Part shown: in pieces, positions 8,010-14,833 of the stretch
Numbering within the stretch: the stretch's first letter is position 1
Layout: each line of letters opens with the position of its first letter
From: Verrucomicrobiaceae bacterium
GTDB taxonomy: Bacteria; Verrucomicrobiota; Verrucomicrobiae; Verrucomicrobiales; Akkermansiaceae
Direction: 5' to 3'
DNA length: 14,833 nt
Assembly (NCBI GenBank): GCA_003820635.1
Contig: RPOS01000069.1
Coordinates: forward strand, 1-14,833
The notes under the pieces: model-generated
Databases searched by the model: none
Told to the model about the DNA's origin: nothing
What the model saw: only the letters and a program-made list of their open reading frames with translations
Made by a program: the position numbers and the translations under genes

Positions 8010-8489
8010 ATGTCCGCCATGAAGCACGTGCTTTTTGTCTGCACCGGAAACACCTGCCGCAGCCCGATGGCCGAGGGACTGTTCCGCAAGGCCGTGGCCG
8101 GGCGTGGGGATTTCATGGTGAGCTCCGCCGGAGTGGCGGCCGCCAAGGGCGCGCCCGCCAGCCGCGAAACCCTGCATGCCCTCAAAAAGCGCGGGGCCTC
8201 GCTGGAAAACTTCAAGAGCCGCCCGGTTTCCGACGCGATCCTGGAGGCCGCCACCCATGTTTTCGCGATGACGGAGGGCCATCTGGCCGCGCTGGAAGCC
8301 TGTTTCCCGCAGCATTCCGACAAGTTTTTCCTGGTCCGGGAATTTTCCGGCATCACTGACAAGCGCGAGGGTATCGACGTGCCGGACCCCATCGGCATGG
8401 GCCCGGCCGCCTATGAGGAGGTCGCCAAGGTGCTTGATGCCGCCATTCCGGCGATCATCGCTTACATCGATTCCGTGGGCGGGAAGTGA
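8010..8489 (+). CDS. Low-molecular-weight phosphatase, probable protein-arginine phosphatase type
   Basis: A 159-residue cytoplasmic phosphatase. The catalytic P-loop is C11-TGNTC-R17, followed by SPMAEGLF; the general-acid aspartate is D126 in DVPDPIG. The P-loop carries threonine (T15) where most tyrosine phosphatases of this family have isoleucine; in Bacillus YwlE the equivalent Thr11 gives specificity for phospho-arginine. The substrate is thus predicted, not shown, to be phospho-arginine. No McsB-type arginine kinase is in the window. A second ATG at 8019 ([11 protein letters not shown]) is an equally good start; neither has a ribosome-binding site. It lies 88 bases before transketolase on the same strand and may be partly co-transcribed with it. 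It could also be annotated as arsenate reductase-like, but the P-loop fits YwlE better. Confidence 0.88.
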   Translation: MSAMKHVLFVCTGNTCRSPMAEGLFRKAVAGRGDFMVSSAGVAAAKGAPASRETLHALKKRGASLENFKSRPVSDAILEAATHVFAMTEGHLAALEACFPQHSDKFFLVREFSGITDKREGIDVPDPIGMGPAAYEEVAKVLDAAIPAIIAYIDSVGGK

Positions 8490-8524
8490 CGAATTCCTGT
8501 CACGCAGATTGAGGCAATGGCGGC

Positions 8525-8552
8525 TTGTCATGGGGGAAAGGATTTCTAGGGT
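8525..8552 (+). promoter_or_regulatory. Possible promoter of transketolase
   Basis: TTGTCA (8525-8530, 5 of 6) and TAGGGT (8547-8552, 3 of 6) are 16 bases apart in the 88-base gap before the transketolase ATG, giving a leader of about 20 bases. It is weak on the -10 side. Confidence 0.28.
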
Positions 8553-8577
8553 TGCCGCGCTCCGCAGCATTATCCCC

Positions 8578-10554
8578 ATGAACACCGCCCTGCTCGCCCA
8601 AGCCGCCAACGAAGCCCGCGGCCTCGCTATTGATGCCGTCCACTCCTGCAATTCCGGCCACCTCGGCCTGCCGCTCGGCTCCGCCGAGATCGGTGCCGTG
8701 CTTTTTGGTGAATCACTGCGTTACTGCCCGGATGCACCGAAATGGCTCAACCGCGACCGCTTCATCCTCTCCGCCGGCCATGGCTCGATGTTTCTCTATG
8801 GCTGGCTGCACTTGTCCGGCTACGCGGTTTCCAAGGACGATGTGAAAAATTTCCGCCAGCTTCACTCGATCACTCCGGGTCACCCGGAGTATGCGGAAAC
8901 GCCGGGCGTGGAGGCCACCACCGGCCCGCTCGGCCAAGGGGTGGGCAATGCCGTGGGCTATGCCCTCTCCGGCAAACGCGCCGCCGCCCGCTTCAACACC
9001 GCGGAGCACACCATCATCGACCACCATGTGTTCGCCTTGCTGGGCGACGGCTGCCTGCAGGAGGGTGTGGCCAAGGAAGCCATCGCCTTCGCCGGTCACA
9101 ACGGCCTCGATAACCTCATCCTCATCTATGATTCCAACGACGTCACGCTCGACGCCATGGCGGACGTCACCCAGAGCGAGAACGCCGAGGCATATTTCGC
9201 TTCGCAAAACTGGGACGCCGTCACCATCGACGGCCACGACCTCAGCGCCATCGCCGCCGCCATCGCCAAGGCGAAATCGGACGACAACGGCCGCCCGAAA
9301 GTCATCATCGCCAAGACCGTGATCGGCAAGGGCATCCCGGAAGTGGCCGGCACCGCCAAGGGTCACGGCGAGGGCGGAGCCAAGTTCGCCGAGGCCGCCC
9401 GCGCCGGACTCGGACTCCCGGCCGACGAGCATTTTTACGTTTCCGCCGCAACGCGGGCCTTCTTCGCGGAAAAAAAAGCCGCCTCCGCGGCCACCTTCGC
9501 CGCATGGCAGAAGACCTACGATGCCTGGGCCACTGCCAACCCCGCGCTGGCCGATGAACTCACCGACGGCCTCGCCAAGGCGGTGCCCACCGATCTCACG
9601 GAAAAAATCCCGGCCTTCGCCGCGGATTACAAGGACGCCACCCGTTCCGCCGGCGGCACTGTGCTCAACGCCATCGCCAAGGCCATGCCGCAGGTCATCA
9701 CCGGCAGTGCGGACCTCTACGGCTCCACCAAGAACTACCTCAAGGACGGCGGCGATTTTTCCAAAACCAACCCGCTCGGTCGCAACATCTGGTTCGGCAT
9801 CCGCGAGCACGCCATGGGGGCCATCTGCAACGGCATCGCCTACGACGGCATCTTCCGCTGCAGCGGCGCGACCTTCCTCGTCTTCGCGGATTACCTCCGC
9901 GGCTCCATCCGCCTCGCCGCTCTATCAGGACTGCCCGTCACCTACATCTTCACGCACGATTCCGTCGGTGTCGGAGAAGACGGCCCCACCCACCAACCGG
10001 TGGAAACGGTGAGCGGCCTGCGCGTCATTCCGAATCTCGACGTCATCCGCCCCGGCGACGCCGAGGAAACCGCCGGCGCCTTCGTAGCCGCGATGGCCCG
10101 CACCGACGGACCCACCGCGCTGATCCTCACCCGCCAGGCGATCCCGCTGATGAACGAACTCAGCGTCGAGACCCGCCGCGATGGCACGCTCAAAGGCGGC
10201 TACATCGCGAAAAAGGAAAGCGGCGCGCTCACCACCATTCTGTTAGCCAGCGGTTCCGAGCTGCAATACGCCATGGCCGCCGCGGCGGAACTCGGCGAGG
10301 GCGTGCGGGTGGTTTCACTGCCCTGCTTCGAACTCTTCGAGCGCCAGAGCGCCGATTACCGCGAAAGCGTGCTGCCCGCCGCCTGCACCAAGCGCATCGC
10401 CATCGAAGCCGGCGTCACCGGCCTGTGGTGGAAATACGTCGGCACGCAGGGCAAAGTGCTCGGCATCGACCGCTTCGGCATGAGCGCCCCCGGCGGCACC
10501 ATCTTCAAGGAGCTCGGCATCACCAAGGAGCACCTCATCGCCGCGGCGAAGTAA
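8578..10554 (+). CDS. tkt: Transketolase
   Basis: A 658-residue thiamine diphosphate enzyme that transfers two-carbon ketol units in the pentose phosphate pathway; full length for the family (about 660). Visible: SGHLGLP around H28, SAGHGSM with H68, TTGPLGQG (114-121), the cofactor motif GDGCLQEGV at 156-164 ending at N187, the activating glutamate E410 in [19 protein letters not shown] in the pyrimidine domain, and a C-terminal [11 protein letters not shown]. The usual SGHPG motif here reads SGHLG. Start at 8578 ([21 protein letters not shown]) fits the family; an in-frame ATG at 8530 adds residues without similarity. There is no ribosome-binding site, and CCCC directly precedes the ATG. 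A hairpin with T-run follows the stop. Confidence 0.95.
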   Translation: MNTALLAQAANEARGLAIDAVHSCNSGHLGLPLGSAEIGAVLFGESLRYCPDAPKWLNRDRFILSAGHGSMFLYGWLHLSGYAVSKDDVKNFRQLHSITPGHPEYAETPGVEATTGPLGQGVGNAVGYALSGKRAAARFNTAEHTIIDHHVFALLGDGCLQEGVAKEAIAFAGHNGLDNLILIYDSNDVTLDAMADVTQSENAEAYFASQNWDAVTIDGHDLSAIAAAIAKAKSDDNGRPKVIIAKTVIGKGIPEVAGTAKGHGEGGAKFAEAARAGLGLPADEHFYVSAATRAFFAEKKAASAATFAAWQKTYDAWATANPALADELTDGLAKAVPTDLTEKIPAFAADYKDATRSAGGTVLNAIAKAMPQVITGSADLYGSTKNYLKDGGDFSKTNPLGRNIWFGIREHAMGAICNGIAYDGIFRCSGATFLVFADYLRGSIRLAALSGLPVTYIFTHDSVGVGEDGPTHQPVETVSGLRVIPNLDVIRPGDAEETAGAFVAAMARTDGPTALILTRQAIPLMNELSVETRRDGTLKGGYIAKKESGALTTILLASGSELQYAMAAAAELGEGVRVVSLPCFELFERQSADYRESVLPAACTKRIAIEAGVTGLWWKYVGTQGKVLGIDRFGMSAPGGTIFKELGITKEHLIAAAK

Positions 10555-10571
10555 CCGTGGCGGCGGCTTTT
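10539..10571 (+). terminator. Probable rho-independent terminator of tkt
   Basis: CGCCGCGG (10539-10546) pairs with CCGTGGCG (10555-10562), 8 bp with one G-U, around an eight-base loop that contains the tkt stop codon; GCGGC and TTTT (10568-10571) follow. It lies between the convergent tkt and GYF_2 genes. Confidence 0.45.
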
Positions 10572-10587
10572 CCCGTTTCCACAACGT

Positions 10588-11604
10588 TCACGCGGACTGC
10601 CCGCCACTCAGCAGCGGCGTGGTGGTCCCCGGATGATCCATCGCCGCGCGGCTGCCGTATTGCATCCAGCGGAAAGCGACCATCCAGCTCATCCACACCA
10701 GCGGATAGGCGAAAATCAGGCCGACCACCAGCGCCAGCGCACCCGCGATGACGATCACGATGGAAAGCAACCCGAGCAGCAGGATATTGAGGCGGTTGTT
10801 TGTGGTGATCGAGGAACTGTAAGAGAGCGATTCCATCATGCCGAGATCGCGGTCCACCATGGCGTTCATGAACTGGCCGAATCTGAGAATGACGTAAATG
10901 CCCGGCACGATCAGCAGCAGGAAGCCAACGATCATCATCGCGCCGAACAAAATCGACGCGCCGATGGCGGGCAGCAGCTTGCGGCTTCCGCCGAAGAGTT
11001 GCGCCACCGAAACCTCCCTGCCGGAAACGAGATTCAGGCCGATGCGCACCAGGCCCAGCGAGAGAAAGATGGAAAGCACATTTCCCAAAATCAGGCTGAA
11101 CGGCCCGCCAGTTTGCTGGTATTTGGCAAGAATGTTTCCGCCCTCCGTTTGCCACTGGCGCTGCGTCGTGCCAAAACCCAGCGCGGAATCGATGTTGCCC
11201 AGCAACAAACTCGCCACGATGGTCACGCCGAAGTAGGCCAAGCCTACGAGCAGGATCGTGCCGAAATGGCGCTTCGTGAGTTCAAAGCCCCGTTTCACAC
11301 AGGCCCCCACATCGATCGGTTCGCTGCCGGGAGGAATTTCCTGCAAGGCCGCGCCGGTCACCACCGCCGGTTCATTCCAAGCGCTCTGCGGCGCGGCATA
11401 CGGGTTGGAAGGATCCGCGGACGGAACGGGCGGAGGGGCATCGAACAAGCCATCCACCTGCCCGGCCGGTTGCCAGTCCTTCATGGTGGAGGTCCAGACC
11501 AGGTCCTTGGCATCGAGCCCGCCGCTGCGGGCCAGCGCCTTGAGTTGCTCAAAAGTGACCGGCCCGTTTTGCTGACCGCCGCGCGCGTGATACCATTCGC
11601 TCAT
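10588..11604 (-). CDS. GYF_2 (DUF4339) domain membrane protein
   Basis: A 338-residue protein of unknown role. Residues 3-53 form a GYF_2-type domain: WYHARGGQQNGPVTFEQL, then LVWTSTMKDWQPAGQV; such domains are thought to bind proline-rich peptides. A proline-rich linker (about 55-98) contains NPYAAP. The remainder has at least four long hydrophobic stretches (about 115-136, 168-193, 210-241, 273-311), with VPGIYVILRF and a following MESLSYSSSIT that resemble the membrane domains of DUF975/YciC-like and glycerophosphodiesterase-associated proteins. The GYF_2 domain is predicted cytoplasmic. The start at 11604 is fixed by the GYF_2 domain beginning at residue 3; no ribosome-binding site is seen. 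It is divergent from the MauE-like gene and convergent with tkt. Confidence 0.82.
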   Translation of the reverse strand: MSEWYHARGGQQNGPVTFEQLKALARSGGLDAKDLVWTSTMKDWQPAGQVDGLFDAPPPVPSADPSNPYAAPQSAWNEPAVVTGAALQEIPPGSEPIDVGACVKRGFELTKRHFGTILLVGLAYFGVTIVASLLLGNIDSALGFGTTQRQWQTEGGNILAKYQQTGGPFSLILGNVLSIFLSLGLVRIGLNLVSGREVSVAQLFGGSRKLLPAIGASILFGAMMIVGFLLLIVPGIYVILRFGQFMNAMVDRDLGMMESLSYSSSITTNNRLNILLLGLLSIVIVIAGALALVVGLIFAYPLVWMSWMVAFRWMQYGSRAAMDHPGTTTPLLSGGQSA

Positions 11605-11624
11605 GACTGCGAGTCTCTAGCGGA

Positions 11625-11642
11625 TTGCGGAAGCCGCCGCAA
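11625..11642. repeat. Inverted repeat upstream of the GYF_2 gene
   Basis: TTGCGG (11625-11630) and CCGCAA (11637-11642) are perfect 6-bp arms around six bases, about 20-38 bases upstream of the GYF_2 ATG at 11604. It may be an operator or chance. Confidence 0.3.
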
Positions 11643-11675
11643 GAGCGGTTTCGGATTTGCTTTGGGCTTGGCAGA

Positions 11676-11692
11676 TGCGCTCCCGGAGCGCA
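11676..11692. promoter_or_regulatory. 17-bp perfect inverted repeat upstream of the MauE-like gene
   Basis: TGCGCTCC-C-GGAGCGCA has perfect 8-bp arms around one base and ends 18 bases before the MauE-like ATG. The single-base centre makes an RNA hairpin less natural than a dimeric repressor site. It is in the 106-base divergent gap with the GYF_2 gene, so it could control both. Confidence 0.5.
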
Positions 11693-11710
11693 GGAAAGCG
11701 CCAAGGCAGG

Positions 11711-12157
11711 ATGAATATTGCAAAGCACATGGCAGTCTGCGCGCTGGCCGCCCGGGTCGTCCTAGGCTGTTGGTTCGTTTTCAGCGGCGGGATGAAAATC
11801 TTCGGCAGCGGGCTCGACCGCTTCACCCGGGACATCGCCAACTACCAACTCGTCGGCCCGCCGTTCGATGCGCTGGCGGCCTACACCGTGCCATGGTTTG
11901 AAATCGCCGCCGGTCTTTGCCTGATGCTCGGCATCCTCACGCGCGGGGCCATTCTCACACTCGCCGGCCTGGTCTGCGTGTTCGCCATTTGCATCGGCTG
12001 GGCATGGGTTCACCAGCTCGATATTTCCTGCGGCTGCCATGGCGGCGACGCGAAGATCCATTATTGGGGCAAGGTGGCCGAATTCGCCGGATACTTCATC
12101 CTGCTCGGATGGCTGTGGATGAAGGCCGGGGCAAACCCGCAAGCGCGGCCCGCTTGA
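11711..12157 (+). CDS. MauE/DoxX-like redox-associated membrane protein
   Basis: A 148-residue inner membrane protein with four predicted helices (about 9-29, 60-77, 79-98, 120-138). The first helix carries VLGCWFVFSGGMKIFG, the glycine/serine/lysine pattern of the DoxX/MauE group. Between helices 3 and 4 is DISCGCHGGD with C107 and C109, a CxC motif that recurs in MauE-like proteins and is thought to act in thiol redox chemistry. The MauE name comes from methylamine dehydrogenase maturation, but no such genes are here, so a general redox or membrane role is more likely. The ATG at 11711 follows AAGGCAGG, a plausible ribosome-binding site; the frame is open further upstream without family similarity. 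The gene ends 11 bases before the convergent eboE stop. Confidence 0.8.
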   Translation: MNIAKHMAVCALAARVVLGCWFVFSGGMKIFGSGLDRFTRDIANYQLVGPPFDALAAYTVPWFEIAAGLCLMLGILTRGAILTLAGLVCVFAICIGWAWVHQLDISCGCHGGDAKIHYWGKVAEFAGYFILLGWLWMKAGANPQARPA

Positions 12158-12168
12158 GGATGCCCGGC

Positions 12169-13293
12169 TCAGCCATTGCGCACCCAGCGGTATTCTCCGG
12201 CGATCTGTTGCTCCACCGGACGTTGCATCTCAGCGGGCAGGACGCTCCAGGTGTAGGTTTCGATCTCGTAATGCCGGCAGGCCTGCGGGTGGTTCTTCCT
12301 CCACTCCAGCACCTCGCGCGCATGGCCGCGTGTCGAGCGCAACGGTGGCGCGGGCTCGGCATCCAGCGGGATGTGGAAGTGCACCCGCGCTTCTGTTAGA
12401 GCGGATGTTTCCGCCGCCAGGAAATCCGGCAGATCGATGAAACGCCGGATTCCTCCCGCGTCGTCGCGCGCGATCACCTGATGGAAATACACCGGCTCGT
12501 CAAAGGCGCGGATCGCCTCAAGCGCCGCCGCATCACGCGGGTCAAAGGCCAGCGCGCTGGAAAGATGAATCTTGGAAATCCGGATGCCGGCGGCGGCCAT
12601 CCGGTCTAACGAATCACCGGCATCTTCATATTGCAACGCGAAGTGGCAGGCATCGTAGTTCACGCCGATTCTCCGGCGGATGGCCTCCAGATCCGCAGCC
12701 CCGGCGTGCAGCCGCTCGAAAAACGCCACGGTTTCCGCCGTGTTTTCGAAATGACCCAGCGGCTCGGGTTCCAGCCCGAGGTGGAAATCGTGCCCGGTTT
12801 CCGCGGCGAGGTTTTCGAGCCAGTCAGCAAGTTCGATTAGATTTCGCCGGATCAACGATTCATCCGCTCCAAACGTCTTGTGCGAGCCCGGCAAGGTGGA
12901 AACCGAAGCAGCGGTCTCCGGCCGCGCGATGGCCGCAAGGATGCGGAACAGGTCCTTGGTGTAGTCAAGCCGCGCGCGCTCCGTCCAATCCGGCTGGAAA
13001 ACCCGCTCCTTCACCCGCGTGCCGTGGAAGCTGCCGTAGGGAAAACCGTTGATCGTGAAAACATAAGTGTTCGTCTCATCCAGCCAGTCCTTGAAACGGG
13101 CGAGACGGTCTTCCTCCAGCAATTCCGCAGCGGCGAGGGCGGAGAGACGGAGGCCAATGCCGAACGGTTCGCCGCCAGCCACCAAATCCCGCACGGCGGG
13201 CACGCGGGATTGCAACATCTCCCGCGTCTCCTCCCAGGTCTCCGCCGGGTGGATGTTGGTGCAGTAGGAAAGATGGGACGCGCCGAACTTCAA
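12169..13293 (-). CDS. eboE: EboE-like metabolite traffic protein (TIM barrel), TTG start
   Basis: A 374-residue protein of the xylose-isomerase-like TIM-barrel fold. The N-terminus [19 protein letters not shown] and the C-terminal ETYTWSVLP match EboE, a member of the ebo cluster tied to transport of cytoplasmic precursors to the periplasm. Probable metal ligands: E175 in LGLEPEP, D214 and H217 in NYDACHF, H243 in SKIHLSS, H271, and H305/H307 in VHFHIPL. Function is inferred from the family. The start is unusual: the conserved N-terminus begins at a TTG (13293) with no in-frame ATG nearby. The open frame continues to 14247, but that part is antisense to cbpA. None of eboA, B, C, D or F is in the window. 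A 108-base divergent gap separates it from cbpA. Confidence 0.82.
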   Translation of the reverse strand: MKFGASHLSYCTNIHPAETWEETREMLQSRVPAVRDLVAGGEPFGIGLRLSALAAAELLEEDRLARFKDWLDETNTYVFTINGFPYGSFHGTRVKERVFQPDWTERARLDYTKDLFRILAAIARPETAASVSTLPGSHKTFGADESLIRRNLIELADWLENLAAETGHDFHLGLEPEPLGHFENTAETVAFFERLHAGAADLEAIRRRIGVNYDACHFALQYEDAGDSLDRMAAAGIRISKIHLSSALAFDPRDAAALEAIRAFDEPVYFHQVIARDDAGGIRRFIDLPDFLAAETSALTEARVHFHIPLDAEPAPPLRSTRGHAREVLEWRKNHPQACRHYEIETYTWSVLPAEMQRPVEQQIAGEYRWVRNG

Positions 13294-13323
13294 GCGGGTG
13301 CAACATGGGCCTGCCGCCGGATT

Positions 13324-13355
13324 CTGTCGAGCGCGGTAACCTGTGAACTCGACAG
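13324..13355. promoter_or_regulatory. Inverted repeat between divergent eboE and cbpA
   Basis: CTGTCGAG (13324-13331) and CTCGACAG (13348-13355) are perfect 8-bp arms around 16 bases. The element lies 31 bases from the eboE TTG and 47 bases from the cbpA ATG, so it could be a shared operator. It is not a CIRCE element in sequence or spacing. Confidence 0.45.
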
Positions 13356-13401
13356 GAGCCTCTACCTTCGGCATCTTGTCCGCAAAGATCCTTTGGCCCC
13401 C

Positions 13402-14352
13402 ATGTCCGTCGAATTCAAAGACTACTATGCCATCCTCGGCGTCCCGCGCGATGCCACGGCGGATGACATCAAGAAGGCCTTCCGCAAGCTGGCGCGCAAG
13501 CACCACCCGGACGTGGCGAAAGACAAGAAGACGGCCGAGGAGAAGTTCAAGGAGATCAACGAAGCCTACGAGGTGCTCGGCGATCCGGAGAAACGCGGGA
13601 AATACGACCGGCTCGGCATGGATTGGCAGCATGAGGGTGCCGCCCCCCCGCCCGGACGCGGCGCGGCGGCGCATGAGTTCAACTTCGGCGGCACCGGCTT
13701 CAGCGATTTCTTCGAGCAATACTTCAGCGGCGCGAGTCGCTACGGTTTCCCCGGCGGAATGCAGGGTGGCGCGCAGGCACGAACCGGGCATTTCCGCGGC
13801 AACGACATCGAGGGCGACATCCTCGTCACGTTGGAAGAAGCGATGCACGGCGCACTTCGCCCGGTCTCGCTGCAAATGACCGATCCGCAAACCGGCCGCG
13901 CGCAAACCCACACCTTCCATGTCCGCATCCCGCCGGGAGTCACCAATGGCAAACGCATCCGCATCCCCGGCCAGGGCGAACCCGGCATCGGCGGCGGCGA
14001 AGCGGGCGATCTCTACCTGCGCGTCCGCCACGCCGCGCATCCGGATTTCACCACGCAGGGCGCGGATGTGTTTCACGAACTCGACATCGCGCCATGGGAA
14101 GCCGTGCTCGGCGCGGACATCTCCGTGCCCACGCTGGACGGCGCGGTCAAACTGCGCATCCCGCCCGGCAGTGAAAACGGCCAACAACTGCGCGTCCGTG
14201 GCCGCGGCCTGCCAATGGGCAAATCCGGCGGGCGCGGCGATTTCCACGTCGTTCTAACCGTCCAGACTCCCGCGCACACCACGGATGAAGAACGCACGCT
14301 GTGGGAAAAACTCCGCTCGGTCTCCCGCTTCAACCCCCGCACCCAGCCATGA
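13402..14352 (+). CDS. cbpA: CbpA-type DnaJ co-chaperone
   Basis: A 316-residue type B J-domain protein (E. coli CbpA has 306) that stimulates DnaK ATPase and delivers unfolded clients. Order: J-domain (6-70, [16 protein letters not shown] at 35-37, [15 protein letters not shown]), a glycine/phenylalanine-rich linker (about 85-130), then two beta-sheet client-binding domains (about 135-300) with [17 protein letters not shown] and [17 protein letters not shown]. There is no zinc-finger region, which separates it from DnaJ proper. The start at 13402 is where the J-domain begins; the open frame upstream to 12880 is antisense to eboE. No ribosome-binding site; CCCCC precedes the ATG. Its stop overlaps the cbpM start by four bases. 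Confidence 0.92.
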   Translation: MSVEFKDYYAILGVPRDATADDIKKAFRKLARKHHPDVAKDKKTAEEKFKEINEAYEVLGDPEKRGKYDRLGMDWQHEGAAPPPGRGAAAHEFNFGGTGFSDFFEQYFSGASRYGFPGGMQGGAQARTGHFRGNDIEGDILVTLEEAMHGALRPVSLQMTDPQTGRAQTHTFHVRIPPGVTNGKRIRIPGQGEPGIGGGEAGDLYLRVRHAAHPDFTTQGADVFHELDIAPWEAVLGADISVPTLDGAVKLRIPPGSENGQQLRVRGRGLPMGKSGGRGDFHVVLTVQTPAHTTDEERTLWEKLRSVSRFNPRTQP

Positions 14353-14603
14353 ACCCGGACGACGAAACCGTTTACACGCTGGAAGTCATCGCCAGCATCA
14401 GCGGCGTGGATCTGGAAACGATCCTGCACTATCAGCAGCAAGGCCTCATCCGACCGCTGCCCGAATCCGGCAATCGATTCGATGATGAGGCGTTGCGCAC
14501 GCTGCGTCGCATCGAGCATCTGCGCGAAACCTGCGGCGTGAATGAAACCGGCTTGCGGCTCATGCTCGATCTGCTGGATGAAGTGGAGCGGCTGCGGGAA
14601 TGA
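14349..14603 (+). CDS. cbpM: CbpM-type chaperone modulator (MerR-like)
   Basis: An 84-residue protein with a MerR-type helix-turn-helix: [19 protein letters not shown], then QQGLIRP and [18 protein letters not shown], ending in a short coiled-coil-like helix ([12 protein letters not shown]). In E. coli CbpM (101 residues) binds the CbpA J-domain and inhibits it. Position immediately after cbpA with an ATGA overlap supports this role strongly. A direct DNA-binding function cannot be excluded. The frame is open to an ATG at 14301, but that lies inside cbpA. It ends seven bases before the convergent partial gene. Confidence 0.85.
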   Translation: MNPDDETVYTLEVIASISGVDLETILHYQQQGLIRPLPESGNRFDDEALRTLRRIEHLRETCGVNETGLRLMLDLLDEVERLRE

Positions 14604-14610
14604 GCTCGGG

Positions 14611-14833
14611 TTATTCCGGCACCACCCAGTAGAACGCCCGCGGATTCACCGCCGTGTCGGGATCGGCCACCGTGCAATCCACTCCCGCTCCCGGGACTTC
14701 CGTGCGGATGAAATCAAAGGCCGTGCCGCTGAGATCCAGACTGCGCACCACGCTGTAGGTGCGGCCGTTCACGCCTTGCCAGAGCAGTTCCGGTTGGCCA
14801 CCCGTGCCGCGCTCCATTCTTGGACGGAGGAAC
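14611..14833 (-). CDS. C-terminal end of a probable surface or secreted protein (partial)
   Basis: The frame is open from the right edge to a TAA at 14611, giving 74 residues. The pattern NGRTYSVVRSLDLSG followed about 40 residues later by RAFYWVVPE at the very end is like the C-terminal module seen on many large extracellular proteins of Verrucomicrobia and Planctomycetes, which often end in RAFYRV. An internal ATG at 14817 is possible but the module pattern suggests only the tail of a longer protein is here. The function of the whole protein cannot be told. Confidence 0.6.
   Translation of the reverse strand, partial: FLRPRMERGTGGQPELLWQGVNGRTYSVVRSLDLSGTAFDFIRTEVPGAGVDCTVADPDTAVNPRAFYWVVPE

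Noticed and set aside
8486..8503. GTGAC/GTCAC inverted repeat after the phosphatase stop as a terminator
   Set aside because: Only five-base arms, low stability and no T-run.
8713..9810. 365-residue open frame on the minus strand opposite transketolase
   Set aside because: Low-complexity glycine-rich translation, no family features, fully inside tkt.
10633..11901. 422-residue open frame on the + strand opposite the GYF_2 gene
   Set aside because: His, Arg and Gln-rich shadow frame without domains; the minus-strand gene has membrane helices and a known domain.
13375..13403. Heat-shock (sigma-32-like) promoter before cbpA: CTTGTCC, 16 bases, CCCCAT
   Set aside because: The CCCCAT overlaps the start codon, so transcription would begin inside the gene beyond any usable start.
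14588..14618. GGAAT/ATTCC repeat between cbpM and the right-edge gene as a terminator
   Set aside because: Five-base AT-containing arms with a 12-base loop; too weak.

Overview
The window is a dense stretch of high-GC bacterial chromosome. It has 14 protein-coding genes, two of them cut by the window edges. No RNA gene, CRISPR array or insertion sequence is visible. The longest space between genes is about 160 bases. Gene content and style suggest a Verrucomicrobia-type organism (PVC group). The hints are a GYF_2-type domain fused to a membrane region through an NPYAAP linker, an EboE homologue, a surface-protein C-terminus of the kind common in Verrucomicrobia and Planctomycetes, and the near absence of Shine-Dalgarno sequences. 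This placement is inference; no rRNA or marker gene is present.

Layout. 1-326 (-): receiver domain of a CreB-like response regulator, cut by the left edge. 405-1108 (+): a Phd/YefM-family antitoxin and a PIN-domain (VapC-type) toxin, overlapping by ATGA, behind a perfect 16-bp palindrome that lies on the predicted promoter. 3987-1115 (-): korA-korB, a two-gene operon for a 2-oxoacid:ferredoxin oxidoreductase. 4147-5832 (+): an AspT/YidE/YbjL-type transporter, divergent from korA. 7897-5846 (-): CstA, a peptide/pyruvate transporter. 8010-8489 (+): a low-molecular-weight phosphatase with the Thr signature of protein-arginine phosphatases. 8578-10554 (+): transketolase. 11604-10588 (-): GYF_2 plus membrane protein. 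11711-12157 (+): small MauE/DoxX-like membrane protein. 13293-12169 (-): EboE-like TIM-barrel protein. 13402-14603 (+): CbpA-type DnaJ co-chaperone and its modulator CbpM. 14833-14611 (-): C-terminus of a probable surface protein, cut by the right edge.

How the genes fit together. The middle of the window is mostly central carbon metabolism: ferredoxin-linked 2-oxoacid oxidation or reduction (KorAB), carboxylate or peptide/pyruvate transport (AspT-like, CstA), and the pentose phosphate pathway (transketolase). The right part holds protein quality control (CbpA/CbpM) beside an EboE gene that has no other ebo gene around it. Neighbouring genes are often convergent or divergent, so most units are short and separately controlled.

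The most interesting observations are: (i) a probably leaderless toxin-antitoxin promoter with its operator on the -10; (ii) nearly all starts lack a Shine-Dalgarno sequence and many are preceded by CC; (iii) the rare leucine codons TTA/CTA are mostly confined to one pentamer, GTTAG/CTAAC, on either strand; (iv) the arginine-phosphatase signature; (v) an isolated eboE; (vi) clean inverted repeats in front of the MauE-like gene and between eboE and cbpA. I see no clear multi-gene novel defence or biosynthetic system.
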